Source: Agrypnia vestita (Eukaryota; Arthropoda; Insecta; Trichoptera; Phryganeidae). From it: 64,000 bases of DNA. Made by a program: the position numbers and the translations under genes. Below are positions 56,265 through 64,000 of this stretch, piece after piece. The first letter of the stretch is position 1, and each line of letters starts with the position of its first letter. The stretch lies in assembly GCA_016648135.1 (NCBI GenBank), contig JADDOH010002582.1, positions 1 through 64,000 of the forward strand, read 5' to 3'. A model generated the notes under the pieces. The model had not been told where the DNA came from, ran no database searches, and saw only the letters and a list, made by a program, of their open reading frames with translations.

Positions 56265-58590
56265 GTACACACATATATGTAAAATTCTTTGTAAGTAAGC
56301 GAATAAGAATTTCCCGGTCGCCTGGAAACTAAACAATAACTATCTAAAGCACCTAGATTTGTGTACAGACGCACATATTCCGTAAGATCCCCACAAGCGG
56401 AGCTCTCTCCTCGCATTAAGTTGAGAGCCACTCTCGGCTCTAATCCGGCCCTGAAGACTCTCGCTGGCTTCTAAGCCGGATTGCCTTACACAGCTTCCTT
56501 AGCTGCTCCCGACCGGGGTAGTTAACCTCAACGTTAATGGTTTCGTGTATTTACCTTTTGTTAATGAATCGATGAACACAATATGAAATACCTTAGCTTT
56601 GTTTGACTTCTAATTCTTTACCATGTTCATAATTTATTTGAATATTATTACTGGTGGTTAGAAGTTATTTTTGAATTAGTTATATGGGGCTGAATCTGTC
56701 GTTGACGAAAATTCATGTGGAGTGAATAAGACTGATTAGAAGAGACCTTGGAGGTAGCCATGCAGAAAGTAACCATTAAATTAGATTAAAATATTATGCA
56801 TTATTTAAATCCAAAATATTTTAACCTAATTCATTACAACCTATGCATTTATTTAAATAAATCAATAAAGTGTATTGTATATTTCCTATTTTATAGAATA
56901 GACATGTATTTTAGATAGAATAGAGAACATGTATTTGTCAGTCTGTATTTTTCCATAAAAGTGACATGATTCGTTTTTATTGTTTTATCCCGAGAATAAC
57001 TTAATTATTTATCTTGCGACAATTTTTGACACTTTTGTACAGATGCATAAACGGGTCTATTTTATGTCTAAAGCGCTATTATATTACATTGTACACTAAG
57101 TCAATATTATACAGAGTAAATACGAATATGATTTTAAAAGTTGATAGAAATCAGTTATTTCACTTATTTCTTCATCCGAAGTGTTTCAATGTAAAATGTT
57201 AAATCAAAGTCAATATTTTCACTTGATTATATAAATATTGTCATTTGAAAAAAGTTTTCAGACATTCCTCCTAGAAACTTTACGTGTAAATAAATAAGTA
57301 CATCCCGACTTATAACGATCTTGATGAGAAATTTTTATCCTTGTCAGATTGTTCATAGATTGTTAATGTTCTTTTTTGTATTTGTAAATGCAGAAATTTG
57401 AAAAATAATTTTTCTGCGTGGTTTTAATAATTTTGTTCGATTTGTTTTAAAGCGAATGAATTTTTAATATCCCATATAAGTTACTTTAAAGATACACGTC
57501 AGAAATATTAAAGATTCGGTCTTGGTACATTTTTTCACAATATTTACATCAATTTATTTTCTAATTTACTCCATACAAACTTCATACTTGGCTCGCTTTT
57601 ACAGAACGTACAAAATTATCATCCGTACATGAGAAAAAAAATAAATTAAAAAAAATCGTTTCATAACATGGCCCACTATTGATATCAACGGCCGATTTGG
57701 TGTATGGTTTGGTATAAGTAAATATTAGTTAGATGAATTGCATAGTTAACATCCGCGTAACGGCTTGAACTTGAGAAGTTAAGAGAGAGGGTTGTGAATG
57801 ATTTACAAAAAGCAGTGAGGGGTCCGACAACAGCCAGTCACTGAGGGGTCCGGGAACAACCCCGTCAGCCCACCCTTTACTTAAGATTCATGGCGGCATC
57901 TTGAGAACGCGCTAATAGCGGATGAATATGAAGTAGGACCCGACTGTACCTTACTTGCACCCCGATTCCCCCAACCCTTAAGTCGGCTGAAGATGAGTAA
58001 AGAGATTGGTGGATTAATAGAAATCGAATTTTGTTTAGCCTTGCAAGATATACTCATAATATTTACATATTCACTTGTAAAAATGCATTTCATTAAGCCG
58101 ACTTCTTTGTATCATATTATACGCATCTTAATTATAAAGTTGTTAATAGTGCTGTGCAGCAAAACATCTTGAACGCGGGAGTCTTGATATTTATACAAGT
58201 TATTCTGTTTGAAGTTTCTAGAACAAGGTGACTATTTCCGGCTCTCAACATAATTTTCATAATCAGTTATGATGCTTTGAAATGTCAAAATCATAAAAAA
58301 AGTTGTACAAAATACCATTTTTCGATTGTTCATTGGAAATACATTTCGTAAAAATAACAAATTATTGTGATTATGTTAGACTTGCTCGGATAAACTAATT
58401 TGTGATGTTTTGATTTGTTGACATTCGTTTTCAGAATTTTTGGAATTCAATAAAATATGAAGGAATTGATATAGGTATCTAATAATATACAAGAATCCAA
58501 ATTTCTCTAGATTTTCGTTCCGAGAGATCAGATTGTTTTTAGTTTAAGAACATCATTCACTCGTTAATAAAACTCTAAAAATATTGATTC
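56265..58590. other. Gene-less stretch
   Basis: A piece of the 220-bp dispersed family lies at about 57420-57500 (GTTTTAAAGCGAATGAATTT). The 57.78-58.0 kb segment is GC-richer and has a direct repeat of GTGAGGGGTCCG / CTGAGGGGTCCG. A 70-codon - strand frame there has no known domain. No gene supported. Confidence 0.4.
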
Positions 58591-58595
58591 GACAC

Positions 58596-60275
58596 GATTC
58601 CAACCTTAGAGTATATACAATCCATAGAGGGATAACTAAACATTTTACCAAACCCGTACGCGTGGTAACATAAAGCTTACTCAGTTTTAACAATATAGTA
58701 ACACATAAGACAAAAAGGGACAAAAAAGATCACCCGGTCGGGTACGTCTTTAATTGCTTTGTAAGGGTTCTCTTTGCCCGAGTTTCAAAACTCGGGCAGA
58801 GAACGGCGGAGCTGACAGATTTGTTATCCGTATTTTCGATAAATTATTGTGTGTTTACGTGCAAATATTACAAAAAATTGATATGCCTTCTTGTGCAATG
58901 AAGGGGTGTTCCAATAGGACTGGAAACGGGAAGAAACATATCAGTTATCACAGGTATTTTATCCAAAATATGAAAATTTTACATATATACGTTTTATTTC
59001 ATAATTTTAACAACAAACCAACTGCAAACATTTACTTTTGTTTAAAAAATCCTAGAACGTTTATTTTTGATTGATTTTATTACACAAATAATTCGGAGAA
59101 TGCTATTTTGAAGATGTTTTTGATGACTTAAATCAAAATATGTCTATGAATGTTCAATCAACACGAACTGTAAAATCATTTACTTAGATAGCCGACATTT
59201 TAAAATATATCCGTCTCTTTTTTTCTCCTTTAAAAATTCTGAATTTTTAGGAGTAAGAAAGAGAAGGCACTACATTGTATGGATCTAACTAAGCTCAATG
59301 TGGTATTTTTATGACAAAGCATATTGTACCGACAGGGCTGTGCTTAAAATTTTAAAATACAAATTATTTATTATTTATTATTTAAAGTATTCGGATTGGG
59401 ATATCATTTTTTGTAGGTTCCCAAAAAATGAAGTAAGAAAAAGTGAATGGATCCATGCTGTGGGAAGGATTAATTGGAATCCCGGAAATCACAGTTGTGT
59501 TTGCTCAGATCACTTCTTGAATGTACATTTTGACAGAAGGAAAGAAAACAAATTAGTTCGAATAAAAAAATTTGCCGTTCCTACGAATAATTCAAGAACA
59601 GAACTGGCTATTGATAGAGTAAGTACCTATAGTGTTCATTCTTTATTCGTTTTTCGTTACATAAAAAATATATAAAACGCCAATTTTTATGGGATTTATA
59701 AAATTAGTTATGTGCATTCTGAAACTCCTAATATATGAAGTAGTATATTTTCGTCCGGTATAAATATACATTGCCCTACTATATTAAAATTTTATATTTA
59801 TTATTAATTCCATTAATGTATTTCATCATATTGTTTTTTCAAACAATGTATTTTATGTGTATATACAAACAATGTATATTATGTAAATAACGTAATTTTC
59901 TAAATATTTGTACAAATGCAGATATCTAAATGTTTATGTTTGATGTGATATAAATAATCTTCGATTATAATTATTATTATTGCAGTTCCTTATATGATTA
60001 TTTTTGTGGTGATATTTAAAATTGTAATAAAATAAATAAAAATAAATATATGTACCCACATATAAAAGGCATTTTCATTTATTGCTACTTTATTGTAAGA
60101 GAATTCACAGAGAATCGTTCATTTGTGGTAGCCCTGTTTTAGCAAGAAATTACAAACACGTGTTAGAAACGAATTGTCCAGTCTCACCGAATGACCACGC
60201 CTCTTTTAACAAAATTCTTACAAGTTTCGAAATAATATGGTCTCTATGGATTGTATATACTCTAAGATTCCAACC
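58596..60275 (+). mobile_element. P-element-like unit with a THAP zinc-finger ORF
   Basis: 24-bp perfect terminal inverted repeats: TTAGAGTATATACAATCCAT... at 58606-58629 and its complement at 60242-60265. Both are bounded outward by the same 10-bp direct repeat GATTCCAACC (58596-58605, 60266-60275). P elements make 8-bp duplications, and the extra 2 bp may be chance or part of the ends. GCGTGGT (58660) is inverted as ACCACGC (60194), like subterminal P repeats. Only the THAP domain of a P-type transposase is present, so the unit is internally deleted and cannot move itself. About 1.66 kb without duplications. Confidence 0.75.
58883..59618 (+). CDS. THAP-domain ORF of the P-like element (two exons, 3' end missing)
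   Basis: Exon 58883-58953 and exon 59417-59618 join in frame (AG + G) to read MPSCAMKGCSNRTGNGKKHI, SYHRFPKNEVRKSEWIHAVG, RINWNPGNHSCVCSDHFLNV and HFDRRKENKLVRIKKFAVPT. This is a THAP C2CH zinc finger: Cys at residues 4 and 9, the C-SDH (Cys, His) pair, a conserved Pro (RFPK), Trp (SEW) and the AVPT box. It binds DNA in P-type transposases and in THAP proteins. The domain is complete (~90 residues). The donor gtaagt at 59619 shows more exons once followed, but no catalytic domain is seen before the right terminal repeat. Confidence 0.75.
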
Positions 60276-60279
60276 ATAA

Positions 60280-63200
60280 AAATGAAACAATGATTTAGAT
60301 GAGAGATATTGATATAGAGAGTATTTTTTCGTCTATTTTTATATTCAAGTACTCGAGAAAACGTGATTTAGCCCTCGCACCAAATAATAATCGCAGTCTC
60401 CCTGCTGCCCCACTAGGGTGGGTAGGGTAGGGTGGGTGTAGGGATTGAAGATACAGAGATTGACGCTGAATGGGGTGCATCGACAAAATGGTTGCCCAAC
60501 ACATTAAGACAAATTGATGTCTCGTAAACGATCATTTATGATTTTGAAACGAATGAGTTACAAGTAGGTAGATTCAATACTTTATATTATATACTACGCG
60601 TTTTAATAAATATTAAAAATAGGACTTTCTAATTAAACATGACTTAAAAATAATATCAAAATAATGAAGTAATAAAAATAAATATTTTATTGTTTAAATT
60701 ATAGTACGCACAGCCGATTTTTATCTATCATTCTTATATTTGTAAAAATAAATTCAATTAATTTTTAAAATTTAATTATGTTTGTAAGAATGTATAAAAT
60801 TTAAATAAAAAAGAGGAGCACAAAATTTATTAACTAAACCATAATAAACATTGAAATTATTAATATAATAGCTTTGTTTTCACCTCTCATTTGTTAAATA
60901 TCAACGGGGCCAATGGTCTCTGAATCAGGATTTTTTCTCCTTCTTATACATTTTCCAATATCATCGATATTTTCCCTTAGCTCTTGTTGTTACTATTATT
61001 TTTAAACCTTTTAGTTATGACTAATGCGTGCTTATTTGTATCTGTAAGAAACTTTGATGGTTTTGCTCACTTAACTGCCTTTTAATGTAATAATTAATGC
61101 ATGTAATTAGTTCCTTTTTATCGTCTTCATTTTTTTAACCATAAATCCATTTTTTATGTTAAAATTTTATAAATTCATTTTAAATTTTTTAGAAAATGGA
61201 TTAAGGTAATACCTACCTATATCCATTTTTTAATGTTAAAATTTTATAAATTCATTTTAAAATTGTGTACCTTTTCAATTGTGTACATTTTAAAATACCC
61301 AAAATATATTTCGGAAATAAAACACATAAACAAATTTAAAAATGCATAACCTGGCCAACTTCTAACTTGTCATAATCATAATTAATACTTTATTATAATG
61401 AAATATAAAAATCTTAATCTTAAAAATAAGGTATAATTACTTATTGTAGATAAATACTGTCTCATCAATTATTTATTATTCAATGTTCTCCAAAGATAAA
61501 TAACATTCAATTCAAAATGAACATCCCGTCCGTTTGCGAACGTTCACAAAGCTACCTCGGGGTGTTTAGACATCACTGAAGATTACTTGGCCTAAGAAGT
61601 CTATCAATACAGTATAATTACAGCTAAAATGTCACCCCCAACTTTGTTCCGGGCATTTCCTTCAGGACTCTTGGATAAGCTCCACCCGGGAGCTTCGAAG
61701 TAAGCCGGGGAGCTTTAAGACACAAAGCAAAATATCTAACTCGATGACTAATAAAATTGTGCATAGATGGCGGTAAGCCAGCAGCTGCAAGTACAAGTCG
61801 ATTATAAATGTACAAAATATACTTCATTAAAACATTCATATAAATCTTACTTGACTGCCTGGTGCATAATATGTAACGTGGACGGATTGTGAAATATTTA
61901 TTAACGCCTGAACGAGTCTGAATTTAAAGGTAAAGGTAAAGTATTATTACCGTCTTTTGTGATATATTTTTATGATTACGATTTTACTTAATTTTAATTA
62001 CTTGGTTAAAGCTCGTTAGTAGTGATAGAAAAAATAATATTTTCAATTTTCACACGAAGCAAACACATTGTGGTGAGACATAATATCTTTAAATAAAATA
62101 AGTATTTGTATAACACCACTTTATTGAGTTTACACCAACTAGTTTCAACTCACAACTGAGTCTTCGTCAGGGTTCAGTATAACTTTTGTTAAGTTAATAC
62201 TGAACCCTGACGAAGATTTTTGTATTGAGTCAAGTGACGAATGTGCCAGATTATTATAGATTTATTTTATTCAAAACATGCATAAATATGACTAAAGATA
62301 TTAAAAGTCTGACCGACGCGACGTCCCAACAACGATTTTTTAAAATGTTAAACATCAATCGTGAAAAAGTACACTTTTTAAAAGGTTAAAATGAATAGTA
62401 ATTGGTTTTTCACGTAAAATGAATATTATTAGAATGTTTTAATAAATAATTTATTAAAATTAATTTTATGTACTTTCAAAGAGTGATATTATTTGTATTA
62501 AAAGGAAACAAAAAGGCCCAATGAAAGGACTGATTGTTATTGTAAAGAGGATGTGAAGTATTCTGAATTGTGATAATGTTGCAGTACTTACATAAATTAC
62601 GGTACCCATAGATATTTCTGCCTTTCCTGAAGGTGGAGGCTTTAATGTTGGAAATTATCCTTTTGCTTGCTTTGAAAGTTCCAAGTTCTGAGTGTGCCTT
62701 GCTGCGGCCTTACTCGATGTGGCCACTTTAAAGTTTTCACTTAAGATTGTACAGAAATGTATGTATCAATCTAACATAAATGGGATATTATTGTTTTAAG
62801 GAGAGCGTTTTATTACTGTTTCTTATTGCTGAGAATATACTGAATTAAGTAAAGTTTTATAGTCGTTTTATTTTTTTTTCTTAACCTAATGTTAATTTTT
62901 TTTATGTTTTAATTTTATTCCAGTATTTGATTAATCCCAGGAATTTTCACTGGTCGTATTCTTTTGGTTCTGATAGGGTTGTTCGTGTGGAGATACCGTC
63001 TAGTACTTCCCACGAATCGATGAAGATACCTGTATAATTATTTGATTTGTCCAATTTATTTTGCACGATGGTGAATATTTTCGATTGCGCCCTGCGTGCA
63101 TATTCCCCCAGTGAACCCGAATGGATTCTCATTATTATAGAATTGACTTTGTGATTGAGTTCTTGACTGCTTATTATTTATATTATTGTTTACTTGACTG

Positions 63201-63415
63201 GTTATTCTATATATTGTATTATTAACTAAGATTTGATGTATTAGATTTTCTTTTCTTTCCTTCCAATTGTTATATAATTAGATTACACTACCTATACCTT
63301 TGATTGTAAGTGGTTATCCCTCACCACACTCAAGAATATAATTATTTTTGGTGAGGTATACACACACAAAAAATAAAGATTTGTAAACATTTATGTATGA
63401 TTGTAGAATTTTTTA
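60280..63415. other. Gene-less stretch
   Basis: Contains a 40-bp direct duplication (ATCCATTTTTTATGTTAAAA near 61147 and again near 61220), the hairpin at 62161-62216, and a GC-richer patch at 61.52-61.76 kb with no recognisable frame. No gene supported. Confidence 0.4.
62161..62216. repeat. Perfect 20-bp hairpin
   Basis: TCTTCGTCAGGGTTCAGTAT (62161-62180) is exactly complementary to 62197-62216, with a 16-base loop that itself pairs AACTT/AAGTT. The CTTCGTCAGG motif recurs at 18896, suggesting a transposon-derived fragment. Confidence 0.8.
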
Positions 63416-63435
63416 TATATATATATATATATATT
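63410..63435. repeat. TA microsatellite at the mariner insertion site
   Basis: A (TA)n run directly abutting the mariner left end, giving a TA target. Confidence 0.85.
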
Positions 63436-64000
63436 AGGTCCTTACATATGAAATTGGCGTTTTGCCGTACTGGCAAAATTGATCTCAAATATCTTCTCTT
63501 TGGTTAGGAATTTCAAATCCAAATTTATACAGCTATTTACTCGTGTATTTGTGTTTTGAAAATTATAATTCATTTGTTTTTTCCTCAATTGTTTTTTTCT
63601 TTGCGTCACTCAGTTTACAAAATGAAAAACTTGAAATATCGCGTTATTTACGAGTACGAGTTCCACCGTGGCACTAGTGCTGCAGAAACGGCTCGAAGGA
63701 TTAATGATGTGTATGGCGACGGTGCCGCAAAAGAAAACACAGTGCGTTTTTGGTTCCAACGTTTTCGTTCTGGAAATTTCGACCTGCAGAACAAGCCCCG
63801 TGGACGGCCGGAGACCAAAGTTGATAATGAAGAATTGAAGGCTATTGTGGAAGCGGATCCATCGCAAACCACATCCGAGTTAGCTGCAGGCTGCGGTGTT
63901 AGTGATAAAACTGTTTTAATCCACTTGAAGCAAATTGGTAAGGTGAAAAAGCTTGAAAGGTGGGTACCTCACGAATTGAGTGAAGCAAATCAACAAACGC
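63436..64000 (+). mobile_element. Mariner element, left part, continues past the window
   Basis: After a TA target, the terminal repeat starts TTAGGTCCTTACATATGAAA then TTGGCGTTTTGCC, the pattern of cecropia-type mariners. About 185 bp later the transposase ORF begins (63622). The right end is outside the window. Confidence 0.85.
63622..64000 (+). CDS. Mariner transposase, N-terminal part (open at window end)
   Basis: 126 codons open to the window edge: MKNLKYRVIYEYEFHRGTSA, AETARRINDVYGDGAAKENT, VRFWFQRFRSGNFDLQNKPR and GRPETKVDNEELKAIVEADP, then a second helix-turn-helix region SDKTVLIHLKQIGKVKKLER and WVPHELSE. Two HTH motifs joined by a GRPE/GRP hook are the DNA-binding half of mariner transposases. 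WVPHEL is the typical linker to the DDD catalytic domain. The catalytic part lies beyond the window, so activity cannot be judged. No stop or frameshift in what is seen, unlike the copy at 36.1 kb. It may be a fairly recent insertion. Confidence 0.9.
   Translation, partial: MKNLKYRVIYEYEFHRGTSAAETARRINDVYGDGAAKENTVRFWFQRFRSGNFDLQNKPRGRPETKVDNEELKAIVEADPSQTTSELAAGCGVSDKTVLIHLKQIGKVKKLERWVPHELSEANQQT

Noticed and set aside
60082..60279. 65-codon frame inside the P-like element considered as a further THAP transposase exon
   Set aside because: No similarity to P transposase catalytic regions, and it reads straight into the terminal inverted repeat.
1..64000. CRISPR array or bacterial operon structure
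   Set aside because: No regularly spaced identical short repeats with unique spacers; introns and transposon types show eukaryotic nuclear DNA.

Overview
This is a 64 kb AT-rich insect nuclear segment, most likely from a moth or butterfly. The reasons are an intron-rich nuclear gene for a mitochondrial enzyme, tRNA-derived SINEs, mariner (cecropia-like) and THAP/P-type DNA transposons, RTE-like endonuclease/reverse-transcriptase relics, many short foldback elements, and a genome-wide bias to A/T with many GTACCT-type words. The order is an inference; the eukaryotic and insect-like character is clear.

Left part (about 0.9-15 kb): the one gene I can fully support is on the + strand. It is the E2 component of the 2-oxoglutarate dehydrogenase complex (dihydrolipoyllysine-residue succinyltransferase, DLST). 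It is read from nine exons between 936 and 14991 that encode about 434 residues: a mitochondrial leader, a lipoyl domain with ETDKTA, an Ala/Pro linker, and the catalytic domain ending in DHRLIDG. Exons 2-9 join in a single consistent frame. The exon 1/exon 2 junction does not, so the leader is incompletely resolved. The introns carry MITEs and other repeat debris.

Middle and right (15-64 kb): a gene-poor region dominated by mobile-element remains. These include a ~2 kb relic of a non-LTR retrotransposon (endonuclease, RT with YADD, C-terminal domain; 18.2-20.2 kb), other non-LTR 3' ends (17.2, 33.7, 48.4 kb), two hAT-type MITEs with 8-bp target duplications, a PIF/Harbinger-type MITE family with TAA/TTA duplications in at least five places, several foldback families, at least five copies of a tRNA-derived SINE, a deleted mariner (36.1 kb) and a better preserved mariner entering at the right edge (63.4 kb to the end). 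Between 58.6 and 60.3 kb is a P-element-like unit: a two-exon THAP zinc finger framed by 24-bp terminal inverted repeats and a 10-bp direct repeat.

Possible host coding sequence outside DLST is limited. The best candidate is a 381-bp internal exon on the - strand at 32431-32811. Scattered GC-richer, unique-looking islands (for example 27.99-28.27, 34.56-35.05, 37.08-37.56, 41.37-41.72, 43.13-43.37, 44.04-44.33, 45.59-45.98, 46.94-47.12 and 47.68-47.93 kb) have no convincing protein code and could be conserved regulatory DNA. I see no CRISPR array, operon, rRNA or unambiguous tRNA gene. The most interesting unlisted items are the THAP/P-like element, the - strand exon, and a decayed DDE-transposase-like ORF at 54.7-55.1 kb.
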